The notes under the pieces were generated by a model. It made no database searches and was not told where the DNA came from. It worked only from the letters and a program-made list of their open reading frames with translations. The position numbers and the translations under genes were made by a program. Of a stretch of 39,418 nt of DNA, positions 23,549 through 31,629 are shown one piece after another (the stretch's first letter is position 1; every line of letters begins with the position of its first letter). The stretch comes from a bacterium (GTDB lineage: Bacteria > Electryoneota > RPQS01), in assembly GCA_018812265.1 (NCBI GenBank), contig JAHJDG010000094.1, positions 1-39,418 on the forward strand, written 5' to 3'.

Positions 23549-23577
23549 CAGCCCAACCGTTGAAGGTTGGGCTGTCC
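23549..23577 (+). terminator. Intrinsic terminator after the receiver gene
   Basis: CAGCCCAACC, loop GTTGAA, GGTTGGGCTG, then TCCATTTTCC: a perfect 10-bp stem ending 53 bases past the stop. The symmetric stem may also serve the convergent suf transcript. Confidence 0.85.
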
Positions 23578-23630
23578 ATTTTCCTGTATTCACGAGGACT
23601 CGATTCCGATAGTCCTTCAAGTGTCGTCCG

Positions 23631-24056
23631 TCATGATTGCCGGTGCTTGCGAAGCGCCTCCTCGATCGTCGTCCACGGCAACGTGGCGCATTTCACCCGG
23701 ACGGGCAACTTCGATATGCCCTCCAAGGCCGCCAGTTCCCCAAGGTCCACACCGTTCGGGGCCGCACCCTCCCGAATGAACGACCGGAAGTTGCCGATCC
23801 ACTTCTCCACCTCGGACAGCGTCTTTCCCTGCAGGATCTCCGTCAACATCGAAGCCGATGCCAACGAGATCGCGCAGCCCTTTCCGTCAAACGTCACCCG
23901 CGTCAAACGATCTCCCTCGATTTCCAGATCGAACGTCAGCTCATCGCCGCACAACGGATTGACTCCCTCCACCGTAACCGTCGGGTGTTCGAGCCGCCCC
24001 TTGTTGCGGGGCAGGCGATAGTGATCGAGCAGAATCTCGCTGTACGGATCAAACAA
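23631..24056 (-). CDS. sufU: Iron-sulfur cluster assembly sulfur-transfer protein SufU
   Basis: A 141-residue SufU, the zinc-dependent sulfur acceptor that takes persulfide from SufS. Ligand positions are C36 and D38 (NPLCGDE), C61 (GKGCAIS) and C123 (RVKCATL), matching the Bacillus SufU arrangement. The roughly 20-residue insertion between C61 and C123 that separates SufU from IscU is present (GNFRSFIREGAAPNGVDLGE). The start is taken as TTG 24056 (LFDPYSEILLDHYR), overlapping the sufS stop by 8 bases; AAGGTG lies 8 bases upstream. The longer frame reaching 24209 lies inside sufS and does not match the family. It is the last gene of the SUF run. Confidence 0.93.
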   Translation of the reverse strand: MFDPYSEILLDHYRLPRNKGRLEHPTVTVEGVNPLCGDELTFDLEIEGDRLTRVTFDGKGCAISLASASMLTEILQGKTLSEVEKWIGNFRSFIREGAAPNGVDLGELAALEGISKLPVRVKCATLPWTTIEEALRKHRQS

Positions 24057-25269
24057 CTTGCAGCACCTTCTTGGCGACGCGAATGCCTTCCACCAGCCGG
24101 TCAATTTCCTCAGGCGTGTTGTAGAGATAGAAACTGGCCCGCGCCGTCGCCTGCACTCCCAGCCAACGATGCAACGGCTGAGTGCAGTGATGCCCGGCCC
24201 GGATCGCAATCCCCTCGCGGTCCAGAAGACCCGCTAAGTCGTGCGGATGAATTCCATCCACGTGAAACGTCACGATGGCTCCCCGATGATCCGCCGGTCC
24301 GTACAGCGTTACGCCCGGTTCGCGTTGAAGTTTCTCCCATGCCAGACTTCCGAGTTCGCGATCATGAGCCGCGATCCAGTCGGGAGTGATCTGCTGCAGA
24401 TAGCGCACCGCTGCGCCGAGGCTCACCGTTTCGGTGATCGGCGGCGTACCCGCCTCGAACTTGTGCGGCACTTCCGCCCACGTCGCGTGATCGAGCCACA
24501 CTTCGCGGATCATCTCGCCGCCGGTCATGAACGGATCCATGTCATCGAGAATCTCCGGCCGTCCCCACAACACGCCGATTCCCGTCGGTCCGCACATCTT
24601 GTGACCGGAAAACGCATAGAAATCCGGATCAATCTCTCGAATATCCACCGGCATATGCGGCACCGCCTGCGCGCCGTCAATCAGTACTTTTGCGCCCACG
24701 CCGTGCGCCAGTTCCGCGATTTCGCGCACCGGATTGATCGTTCCCAAGACGTTCGAAACGTGCGTGACCGCCACCATCGCCACCCGCGAATCGAGCAGTT
24801 TGCGACCACCGTCCATGTCCAATCGCCCGTCTTCCGTCAGCGGCCAAAATCTCAGCTCTGCGCCCACGAACTGCGCCAGTAGCTGCCACGGAACCAGATT
24901 CGCGTGGTGCTCCATCGGCGTCAGCAGAATCGCCTGACCGTGCTTGATGAACTTCCGCCCGTAGGCGTACGCCACCAAATTTATTGACTCGGTGGTACCG
25001 CGCGTGAACACCACTCCCGTCGGATCGGCGTTCACGAACTCGGCCACCAAACGACGCGCGTCCTCGTAATCGGCGGTCGCGCCCTCCGCCAGCGTATGCA
25101 CGCCGCGATGCACGTTCGCGTAGCGCGACTCGCAGAATCCGCAATAGGCGTTCAGCACCTGCATAGGCTTCTGGCTGCTGGCCGCGCTGTCGAGGTAGAC
25201 CAGTGACTTGCCGTTCACCTTCAGCCCGAGAATCGGAAAATCCCGCCGAATATCTTCAATCGTCTTCAT
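24049..25269 (-). CDS. sufS: Cysteine desulfurase SufS
   Basis: A 406-residue PLP enzyme that removes sulfur from cysteine, giving alanine and a persulfide passed to SufU. PLP-binding residues are visible: the H of HHAN (120-123), D198 and Q201 (IDGAQ), and Lys224 (FSGHKMCG). The catalytic cysteine is Cys362 in RAGHHCTQPL, typical of the group II SufS class. The ATG chosen (MKTIEDIRRD) removes a 23-residue extension derived from a heptamer repeat. GACGAG lies upstream. It is preceded by a C-run/G-run hairpin 21 bases away and by the Rieske gene. Confidence 0.97.
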   Translation of the reverse strand: MKTIEDIRRDFPILGLKVNGKSLVYLDSAASSQKPMQVLNAYCGFCESRYANVHRGVHTLAEGATADYEDARRLVAEFVNADPTGVVFTRGTTESINLVAYAYGRKFIKHGQAILLTPMEHHANLVPWQLLAQFVGAELRFWPLTEDGRLDMDGGRKLLDSRVAMVAVTHVSNVLGTINPVREIAELAHGVGAKVLIDGAQAVPHMPVDIREIDPDFYAFSGHKMCGPTGIGVLWGRPEILDDMDPFMTGGEMIREVWLDHATWAEVPHKFEAGTPPITETVSLGAAVRYLQQITPDWIAAHDRELGSLAWEKLQREPGVTLYGPADHRGAIVTFHVDGIHPHDLAGLLDREGIAIRAGHHCTQPLHRWLGVQATARASFYLYNTPEEIDRLVEGIRVAKKVLQVV

Positions 25270-25289
25270 GTTATGCTCGTCTTGATTTT

Positions 25290-25320
25290 CCCCCCACTTC
25301 GTGGGGGGACCAAAGGGGGG
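25290..25320 (-). repeat. C-run/G-run hairpin element, copy 2
   Basis: CCCCCCAC, TTC, GTGGGGGG forms a perfect 8-bp stem, then ACCAAAGGGGGG on the plus strand. It is 21 bases upstream of the sufS start on the minus strand, just past the end of the Rieske gene. Confidence 0.75.
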
Positions 25321-25326
25321 ATTACC

Positions 25327-25375
25327 TTCATCCCTCATCGCTCATCGTTCACCCCTCATCCCTCATCCCTCATCG
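25327..25375 (-). repeat. Heptamer tandem repeat, 7 units, overlapping the Rieske gene end
   Basis: Units TTCATCC, CTCATCG, CTCATCG, TTCACCC, CTCATCC, CTCATCC, CTCATCG. The minus strand reads GGATGAG/CGATGAG. The Rieske gene terminates inside it at 25356-25358, so the repeat encodes its final residues MRDEG and stop. Confidence 0.85.
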
Positions 25376-25682
25376 CTACCAGCACATCCTCCCCCTCGAT
25401 CTTCACTTCATAGACGGAAATCGCATTCGTCGCGGGAAGCGAAAGAGCTTTTCCTGTCTTCAAATCAAACTGCGCACCGTGCCGCGGGCACTCGATCTGC
25501 TCGCCCTCGATCCAGCCCTCATGAAGATGTTCATGCTCATGTGAGCAGACGTTGTGAATCGCGTAGAACTTCCCCTCGCTTCGCACTATGGCGATCTCAA
25601 TCCCGTCGCGTTTGAAAGCCCGCGCTTCCCCTTCCGGAACATCACTGACCGAACAAACACGTATGAACTCGCTATCGCTCAT
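25356..25682 (-). CDS. Rieske-type [2Fe-2S] ferredoxin in the suf operon
   Basis: A 108-residue single-domain Rieske protein. The cluster ligands are C and H in NVCSHEHEHL (about 46-48) and C and H in IECPRHGAQF (about 65-68), the CxH...CxxH pattern. It resembles small ferredoxins of dioxygenase and NirD type, which are often found between sufD and sufS in SUF operons. A role as electron donor in cluster assembly or repair is inferred. It is 53 bases after the sufD stop. The last five residues MRDEG come from a heptamer repeat, not from the family. AGG lies 9 bases upstream of the ATG. Confidence 0.93.
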   Translation of the reverse strand: MSDSEFIRVCSVSDVPEGEARAFKRDGIEIAIVRSEGKFYAIHNVCSHEHEHLHEGWIEGEQIECPRHGAQFDLKTGKALSLPATNAISVYEVKIEGEDVLVAMRDEG

Positions 25683-25720
25683 GCTTACTGCCTATTACAA
25701 TCATGGGCGGGGAGGAATCC

Positions 25721-25748
25721 TTCATCGTTCATCCTTCATCCCTCATCC
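25721..25748 (-). repeat. Heptamer tandem repeat, 4 units, overlapping the sufD end
   Basis: Units TTCATCG, TTCATCC, TTCATCC, CTCATCC. SufD stops at 25736-25738 within it, ending KRDEG, the same tail as the Rieske protein. Confidence 0.85.
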
Positions 25749-26959
25749 CTCTTCTCTTGCGCCTTCCCGATCGTCCTTGACACCATTGTCCGCCAGCGCT
25801 GCTGCACCGTTGGAACAGGAACGTGTCGGATGATTTCCTCGGCAAAGCCCGAGGCAATCGCCACCGTCGCCTGCCAGCGCGTCAGTCCCCTCGTCTGCAG
25901 ATAGAAAAGCTGCTCGGCGTTCAGCGAACCCATTGAAGCCCCGTGTGTGCAGCGAACGTCATCGGCGATGATCTCCAGTTTGGGAATCGCGTCCGCCCGC
26001 GCTTCTTTGTTCAAGAGTAGATTGCGACATTGCTGATAGGCGTCGGTCTTCTGCGACTGCTGCGGCACGTTGATCGTTCCCTGATAGACCGAATGCGCAT
26101 GTCCGGCGAGCAGAGTTTTTATGACCAATTCCGAGCGGCACTGCGGAGCGTTGTGGTATTGGTGCGTGCGATGATCGGCTCGCGTTCTGCCTGATCCCGC
26201 AAACAGCCCTTTGAACATCGCTTCCGCGCCCGGACCGTTCAGCGCGATTTCCAGACGAGCGGCGTGCCATTTCGCGCCCGGCGTCGCCGAATACCATTCG
26301 AGCCTCGCATCTTTCTCAAGATGAACGCGCGCGCGGCGATACAAATATCCTTCGTCTCCCGCCGCGTCTTCCTGAAGATAGACGAGCTTCCCGCCTTCCT
26401 GAACGATCACTTCCGTTCGTCCAATCGCCGCCGCTGCATTCTCACCGACCTCCCACCGGTCATAGAGCACCAGCTCGGCTCCCGGCTCCACCACCAGCAC
26501 GGTCGTGAACGTGGCCAGTCCCGGCCCGCGCGCGGTTTGCACAAGCTCCACCGGATCTCCCGCAAATCCCTTCGGCACGCGAAAGCACACCGGATCGCGA
26601 CCCAGCGCTTTGTGATAGTACAGGAACTTCGCGTCGTAGTCATCGCCCGCGATGATTTGCAGCGCGCGGCAGTGCTCGTCGCAGCGTGTTTCGAGTGGAA
26701 CGATCCCCGCCACTTCGCCGCTGCCCAGCGCCTTCAGCGAAATCTCGCGCGTCGTATTGAAAACGTCCACCGCTTCGAGTTTGTCCCACGGAAACTCCTC
26801 CGGGTCCGTGCGCCGCCAGTCTTCCTCCAGTCGCGATGGAATGGGAGCGTTTCGTGCCTGTTCCAGCGCCCGCGCCAGATCGCTCTCGCTCCAGCAGCGG
26901 CCCGCCGTCTCGCGCAGAAACAGCGCCGTGTTCTCGTTCATTTTCATCACGTCAGCCAA
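25736..26959 (-). CDS. sufD: Fe-S cluster assembly scaffold protein SufD
   Basis: A 407-residue SufB/SufD-family protein forming the SufBC2D scaffold. The family C-terminal motif is recognisable: IADDVRCTHGASMGSLNAEQ (about 335-354) and FYLQTRGLTRWQATVAIASG (about 356-375), including the conserved Cys and His. The middle is a right-handed beta-helix-like region. The N-terminal EEDWRRTDPEEF is typical of SufD. The TTG start at 26959 is preferred because GGAGGG sits 5 bases upstream and it overlaps the sufB stop by 8 bases; ATG 26947 has no close ribosome site. The tail KRDEG is encoded by a heptamer repeat. Confidence 0.95.
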   Translation of the reverse strand: MADVMKMNENTALFLRETAGRCWSESDLARALEQARNAPIPSRLEEDWRRTDPEEFPWDKLEAVDVFNTTREISLKALGSGEVAGIVPLETRCDEHCRALQIIAGDDYDAKFLYYHKALGRDPVCFRVPKGFAGDPVELVQTARGPGLATFTTVLVVEPGAELVLYDRWEVGENAAAAIGRTEVIVQEGGKLVYLQEDAAGDEGYLYRRARVHLEKDARLEWYSATPGAKWHAARLEIALNGPGAEAMFKGLFAGSGRTRADHRTHQYHNAPQCRSELVIKTLLAGHAHSVYQGTINVPQQSQKTDAYQQCRNLLLNKEARADAIPKLEIIADDVRCTHGASMGSLNAEQLFYLQTRGLTRWQATVAIASGFAEEIIRHVPVPTVQQRWRTMVSRTIGKAQEKRDEG

Positions 26960-28367
26960 CCGAACCCTCCATCTGGAGCTGAATGAGCCGGTTCATCTCC
27001 AGAGCGTATTCCATCGGCAACTCTTTCACCACCGGCTCGATAAATCCCCGCACGATCAGCGTCATCGCTTCGGCTTCGGAAATCCCCCGGCTTTGCAGAT
27101 AGAACACCTGCTCATCGCCGATCTTCGACACCGTCGCTTCGTGCCCCAGCTCCACTTCGTCATGGCGAATGTTCATGTAGGGATAGGTGTCACTGCGGCT
27201 GTGATCGTCGAGCAGGAGCGCATCGCAGCTTACGTTGGATTTCGAGCGCGGCGCATCCTCCGTCACTTCCACCAGTCCGCGATACGACGTCCGTCCGCCG
27301 CCCCGCGAAATGGATTTCGATACGATCACCGAGGTTGTGTCGGGCGCGCGGTGATGCACCTTCGCTCCCGCTTCGGTGTGCTGTCCGTTTCCTGCATAAG
27401 CCACCGACAAAATATCCGCCCGCGCACCGCGTCCCACCATGTACACCGACGGATATTTCATGGTAATCTTCGATCCGAGATTGCAGTCCACCCATTCCAT
27501 GGTCGCGTCTTCTTCGGCCAGCGTCCGCTTGGTCACCAGATTGTACACGTTACGCGACCAATTCTGAATCGTCGTATATCGCACCCGCGCGTGTTTCTTC
27601 ACGTAGATTTCCACCACCGCCGCGTGCAGCGAATCCGAACTGTAAACCGGCGCCGTGCAGCCTTCCACGTAGTGCACGAACGAACCCTCATCGGCGATAA
27701 TCAGCGTGCGTTCGAATTGCCCCATGTTCTTGGCGTTGATGCGAAAGTAGGCTTGCAGCGGAATCGTCATGTGCACGCCCTTCGGCACGTAGATGAAACT
27801 CCCGCCCGACCACACCGCCGTATTCAGCGCGGCCAGCTTGTTGTCGCCCGGCGGCACCAGCTTGCTGAAGTACTCTTTGTAGAGATCGGGATATTCTTTC
27901 AGTCCCGTATCCGTGTCGAGAAACACCACGCCCTGCTTGGCCCACTGCTCCTGCAGGCTGTGGTACACCACTTCTGATTCATACTGCGCGCCCACGCCCG
28001 CCAGGAATTTCTTCTCCGCCTCGGGAATACCCAGCTTGTCGTAGGTCTCGCGGATCTCGGCGGGCACGGCGTCCCAGTCATTGGTGACTTTATCGGTCGG
28101 CTTGATGTAATAGAAAATGTTGTCGTAGTCAATGTCGTCAATCCGCGGGCCCCACATCGGCGTCGGCTTGCGCAGAAAATACTCAAGCCCCTTGAGCCGG
28201 ATCGCAAGCATCCAGTCCGGCTCGCCCTTTTCCTCGGAGATCGCTTCTACGACCTCGCGGCTCAGACCTCGTGGCAGCCGGAATACGCTCTTCTCGGCCA
28301 CGTGAAATCCGTAGCGCTCGTAGTTATCCAAGTCGAGTTCGAAGCTCTTCGGTTTATGTTCACTCAT
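26952..28367 (-). CDS. sufB: Fe-S cluster assembly scaffold protein SufB
   Basis: A 471-residue full-length SufB, which with SufC and SufD assembles Fe-S clusters. Family landmarks are clear: RLPRGLSREVVEAISEEKGE (near 30-50), PKGVHMTIPLQAYFRINAKN (near 203), FVHYVEGCTAPVYSSDSLHA (near 235-255), TTIQNWSRNVYNLVTKR (near 272-290) and SKISRGGGRTSYRG-like sequence near 350. The conserved cysteine near 393 (SNVSCDALLLDD) is present. The ribosome site GAGGACAACG precedes the ATG. Upstream lie a degenerate hairpin element at 28401-28427 and a glycosyltransferase gene, not sufC. Confidence 0.98.
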   Translation of the reverse strand: MSEHKPKSFELDLDNYERYGFHVAEKSVFRLPRGLSREVVEAISEEKGEPDWMLAIRLKGLEYFLRKPTPMWGPRIDDIDYDNIFYYIKPTDKVTNDWDAVPAEIRETYDKLGIPEAEKKFLAGVGAQYESEVVYHSLQEQWAKQGVVFLDTDTGLKEYPDLYKEYFSKLVPPGDNKLAALNTAVWSGGSFIYVPKGVHMTIPLQAYFRINAKNMGQFERTLIIADEGSFVHYVEGCTAPVYSSDSLHAAVVEIYVKKHARVRYTTIQNWSRNVYNLVTKRTLAEEDATMEWVDCNLGSKITMKYPSVYMVGRGARADILSVAYAGNGQHTEAGAKVHHRAPDTTSVIVSKSISRGGGRTSYRGLVEVTEDAPRSKSNVSCDALLLDDHSRSDTYPYMNIRHDEVELGHEATVSKIGDEQVFYLQSRGISEAEAMTLIVRGFIEPVVKELPMEYALEMNRLIQLQMEGSVG

Positions 28368-28400
28368 CGTTGTCCTCGTATTCCATCATCCGTATCCTTT

Positions 28401-28430
28401 CCCTCCGCTTGCAGGGGGATCAATGGGAGT
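28401..28430 (-). repeat. C-run/G-run hairpin element, degenerate copy 3
   Basis: CCCTCCGC, TT, GCAGGGGG, then ATCAATGGGAG. One mismatch and one G-U keep the stem weak. It lies 34 bases upstream of the sufB start on the minus strand. Confidence 0.6.
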
Positions 28431-28444
28431 CGGCCGTCTGTTTT

Positions 28445-28465
28445 CCCGGTCCTCCTCCGACCGGG
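28445..28465. other. Hairpin in the gap upstream of sufB
   Basis: CCCGGTC, loop, GACCGGG: a 7-bp stem whose loop on the minus strand is GGAGGAG. A second hairpin, CGTGGG-CAATT-CCCACG, is at 28497-28513. Neither is followed by a T run on the minus strand. The 28368-28528 gap holds no gene. Confidence 0.35.
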
Positions 28466-28528
28466 CATGAAAATGATTTCCCTTCTTCAAGCGCTTCGTG
28501 GGCAATTCCCACGTCATGTCGCATCCAA

Positions 28529-29224
28529 CTAATTCGTCTTCTTCTGCCAGCTGCCTTCCCAGAAATGGACGGCGTAGGACTGGGGAAACAACGTTTTCAA
28601 TTCATCATGTGACTTGTCATAGTACGTGTCTTTTTCGGTATAGTAGAACGGGTAAAAAGCCGGTGTTTCAAACAGGGTGAAGGGCTCGGAAAACCTACGA
28701 ACTTCCTTCTCGAACATTCGCGGCCCGGTCTGATTAAGAATATCCCTGTGCCTCCGGAAATGGCCGGGTATATTGTCTATGACCTGTTTGAAGTTCCTGC
28801 TCCCGCGGAAACCTCCGAGAATCCCTATGGCAATGTTCACATCGTCGCCGTTTCTCCATTCGATGCCCGCGAATTCACGATCCAATAAATTATCGAACGA
28901 CTTCAGGCATTCGGTATCCGTATCGGAGTATATTCCTCCGTAGAGATACATGAGTTCATATCTCACGATATCTGATGCCATTGCGTAGGTGGTCGCGCGG
29001 TCGAAGAGCTTCCGGTTTTGCAGCACCGGCAGATTGCTTTCCGTCCAAAACATGAATTCAAAGTCGGAGTGGTACTGCTTCCATGTATCCCACAATCTCT
29101 GGCACCGCTCCGGGAAGGGTTTTCCACCCAACCACACTTTATGAAAAATCTTCGGAATGGTTGTGGTGGGCAAGGGTTCCGAATCCGGCTGCGTCCTGCG
29201 AAATATTCTCGGAAGAAAATTCAT
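28529..29224 (-). CDS. Glycosyltransferase with DXD motif (OCH1/capsular type)
   Basis: A 231-residue protein beginning MNFLPRIFRRTQPD. The domain IPKIFHKVWLGGKPFPERCQ (about 24-43) followed by ASDIVRYELMYLYGGIYSDT (about 83-102) matches the sugar-transferase DXD family; DTD is the metal and nucleotide-sugar binding motif. GGAGG lies 7 bases before this ATG; a longer frame reaching 29317 lacks a good site. It probably transfers a hexose to a surface polysaccharide. It is the last of the six-gene insertion between sufC and sufB and is separated from the preceding transferase gene by 212 bases. Confidence 0.85.
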   Translation of the reverse strand: MNFLPRIFRRTQPDSEPLPTTTIPKIFHKVWLGGKPFPERCQRLWDTWKQYHSDFEFMFWTESNLPVLQNRKLFDRATTYAMASDIVRYELMYLYGGIYSDTDTECLKSFDNLLDREFAGIEWRNGDDVNIAIGILGGFRGSRNFKQVIDNIPGHFRRHRDILNQTGPRMFEKEVRRFSEPFTLFETPAFYPFYYTEKDTYYDKSHDELKTLFPQSYAVHFWEGSWQKKTN

Positions 29225-29436
29225 CAAACCGCCTCCAAAGTGCACGTGGGGACATCTCTCAAACGCCTGCCTTGCATACTCCGCTCGTCCCCGATAGGAG
29301 TATCGCTGCCTGCTCACCGGTGTCCTTATCGCGGCCGTGCTGCAGTTGTTTCGTTGGAACCGGACCGTACCGGCGCAAAAAACGCGGCGACATTATTCCC
29401 CTCCTCCGCAGCTCCAAAAATAAACCCGGCACATTC

Positions 29437-30201
29437 TCACACGTTCGGCTCGCCAAGCAGCGCGCTCAGGAACGGCAGTCCGGTGCGACGATGCAGGTTG
29501 TGCAGCTCGTCGGTCGTCCACTGTTGGGCGTAGAAGTGCACGTCGTCAAAACCGATCGGCCGGTTGCGGCCATAGCCGAAAGGCAGCGGCACGAATTCGT
29601 TCCGCGCCAGTCCCGCATAGGACAGCGCGCGATCCCGCTTCTGGATTCGCTGGAACTTCACTTCGGTGAACAGATCGCGGTCACTGTCCGGCATGCCAAG
29701 AAAACGGCCCAGAAAACGCGGGATGAAATCGCGGCGTATGACAACAAAACTTTGTTCAATCCGAACCGGACTGGTCGCGCCATAGCTGATTCCGCGTTGG
29801 CCCAGATTTTCGATGGCCCGTTCGATAATGCCGTCCCCCACCAGCAAGCAGTCCTGTTCTACGAACACCGAGTAGTCGGCGTCGGCCAGAAACGCATAGT
29901 ATGCGCCCAGCGCAAAGGCGCGCGTCCACCCGCCATACCGCCCCTGACAGACCATCCCATGCCCGAAGTTGCGGGGCAGGCTGACGAACTCCACCGTCTT
30001 GCCGACGAGCTCGGGGCGCACCGGACTGGCCGAATCCACCACGATGATCTTTTCCGGCCGCGAAACAGCCAGTATGTTTTCGTACCACACGTTAAAGAAC
30101 TGTGGAGTACGTAGCCGGTCATCGGAAGAATTATATTTCGTTCCGATGTGTTTTCGGCTTTCATCGCACCACCAGCCGCTGTGAACGATATAGGACGACA
30201 T
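29437..30201 (-). CDS. Probable GT-A-fold glycosyltransferase
   Basis: A 254-residue protein. The N-terminal part (KIIVVDSASPVRPE, about 51-64) and the acidic segment YAFLADADYSVFVEQDCLLV (about 102-121) resemble the nucleotide-sugar region and DXD-like sites of GT-A transferases. FGYGRNRPIGFDDVHFYAQQ near 208-227 may be the acceptor region. No named family was recognised with certainty. It lies 13 bases after the GT9-like gene's stop. The Shine-Dalgarno is weak. A role in surface glycan synthesis is inferred from its neighbours. Confidence 0.65.
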   Translation of the reverse strand: MSSYIVHSGWWCDESRKHIGTKYNSSDDRLRTPQFFNVWYENILAVSRPEKIIVVDSASPVRPELVGKTVEFVSLPRNFGHGMVCQGRYGGWTRAFALGAYYAFLADADYSVFVEQDCLLVGDGIIERAIENLGQRGISYGATSPVRIEQSFVVIRRDFIPRFLGRFLGMPDSDRDLFTEVKFQRIQKRDRALSYAGLARNEFVPLPFGYGRNRPIGFDDVHFYAQQWTTDELHNLHRRTGLPFLSALLGEPNV

Positions 30202-30214
30202 GGAGTCTCGCTCG

Positions 30215-30952
30215 CTACCGGACGTTGCGCTGCACGAAAACCACGTCCAGGGCGTTCAGATTACGCGTGAATAAATGCAGGTTGACCGAATGCGGGTAAA
30301 CGTATACGCGCGTCGGCCGTATCCCCGCCCAGTCCAGAATGTGAAACAGTCCCGACTGACTCACATGCGATTCGCGCGCTCCCGCCATCCGCTGCGCGTT
30401 GTCGAGGAGTGGCGCACCGAGATCAATCGGCGTCGCCTGCGGCGTTTCGGTTTGTACGTATCCGTCGCTGCACAGAATCTCATCCGTGCGCGAATAATCT
30501 CCCAGAGTCAAACGGAACTCCTCGTCCCAACCCAGCCCGTGTTCTTCGGCCACGTACTCGGGAACGAATTTCCGCGGGTGGTGACGGAAGCCGAAATTGT
30601 AGTATTCACGCACCGGAACGTAGAAGCGATTGGGATCGAAACGGTACGGCGTCCCGCCGCATTCCCAGTCGCGCACCGGGAACTCAGCCAGCGTCACCTC
30701 CGCCGTCATCTCCTGCAACAGGAGCAGGCTGCGTATCTGCGTAAACGGCCGGAAGCTTCGCGCCAGAACAAAATGGATCTTCTTTCCGCGCGTCTTGTAC
30801 AACCAGGAGGCAACCGGCAGCGACGCGATGAAATCGCCGAGTTTGCCGCAGTGTGTGACCGCAATCACGCCGTGCGGATCCCGCATGTCCCACCACGCCC
30901 TCTGCAGAACGCTTTTCAGGCGGCACAGCGGCTGTCCGAGGCGTGCGCTCAC
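30215..30952 (-). CDS. Short GT9-like glycosyltransferase (heptosyltransferase-like)
   Basis: A 245-residue protein whose N-terminus carries THCGKLGDFIASLPVASWLY (33-52), matching the GxLGDfi.sLP motif that starts ADP-heptose LPS transferases (GT9). The end (FHILDWAGIRPTRVYVYPHS) resembles part of a second domain, but the protein is about 100 residues shorter than typical GT9 enzymes, so it may be reduced or a different transferase. The GTG start overlaps the stop of the DUF6064 gene by 4 bases (GTGA), indicating coupling. Confidence 0.6.
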   Translation of the reverse strand: MSARLGQPLCRLKSVLQRAWWDMRDPHGVIAVTHCGKLGDFIASLPVASWLYKTRGKKIHFVLARSFRPFTQIRSLLLLQEMTAEVTLAEFPVRDWECGGTPYRFDPNRFYVPVREYYNFGFRHHPRKFVPEYVAEEHGLGWDEEFRLTLGDYSRTDEILCSDGYVQTETPQATPIDLGAPLLDNAQRMAGARESHVSQSGLFHILDWAGIRPTRVYVYPHSVNLHLFTRNLNALDVVFVQRNVR

Positions 30953-31623
30953 CGCTGCCCTTTCACCGCCTCAAGCCGCGCCTTCGTCAGCGAGCGTTCA
31001 TGATGAATAATCATCAGCGAACCCGCGACGCCCGCCGCCAGCAGTCCGATATCTTCCAGAATCCCCAAATGCAGCGCCGCCACGAAACCGATCACCGACC
31101 ATACGAACGGCAGAAACATGACCATTCGCGGCACCGGCGGCTCCGCCCATAAAAGGAGTCCGAACGTGAAGATCGTCACCGGGCAGGGCGAAACCCCGAA
31201 CATCGGCGACTGAGGATAAACGTGACCGAGCCGTAATCCGATTAGCGGATAAATCAGCATCGCGTAGAGGATGAAAAAACCGCCGATCACTCCGTAACTC
31301 GACGGCCGCACTCGAAAGCGAAGCTCATTCTGGAACACGCCGTATACCGCCAGCAGGACGGATTGCAGCACGAACGCTGCACCGAAGGCAAAGGCCGCCC
31401 GGTTGATTTCGCTGAAAAAAAAGATGTGGTAGACGACGCCCGTCCACAGCCACATTAGTGCGAGGACGGCCACAACGATCCGGTCCCCCGCCCGGCTTCG
31501 CCACAGCGCGAGTCCCGTCGCCAGAACTCCCAGAGCATACCCCATCGCTTGCGCCGGCCAGATCGCCCGATTGTAGCTCTCGAACAGCGCCAGAAACTCG
31601 TCAACGGTAAATGGCAGGTTCAT
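30949..31623 (-). CDS. DUF6064-family membrane protein
   Basis: A 224-residue integral membrane protein. It begins MNLPFTVDEFLALFESYNRAIWPAQ, split as MNLPFTVDEFL and ALFESYNRAIWPAQ, which I recognise as the DUF6064 start. About six transmembrane helices follow (for example GYALGVLATGLALW, IVVAVLALMWLWTGVVYHIFF, FILYAMLIYPLIGL, VTIFTFGLLLWAE, VMFLPFVWSVIGFVAALHL and IGLLAAGVAGSLMIIH). The function is unknown. It sits 6 bases after the DsbD-N-like gene and overlaps the next gene by 4 bases. Confidence 0.8.
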   Translation of the reverse strand: MNLPFTVDEFLALFESYNRAIWPAQAMGYALGVLATGLALWRSRAGDRIVVAVLALMWLWTGVVYHIFFFSEINRAAFAFGAAFVLQSVLLAVYGVFQNELRFRVRPSSYGVIGGFFILYAMLIYPLIGLRLGHVYPQSPMFGVSPCPVTIFTFGLLLWAEPPVPRMVMFLPFVWSVIGFVAALHLGILEDIGLLAAGVAGSLMIIHHERSLTKARLEAVKGQR

Positions 31624-31629
31624 GGATGT

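Noticed and set aside
26264-27977. Plus-strand frames opposite sufD and sufB
   Set aside because: Shadows of highly conserved SUF genes.
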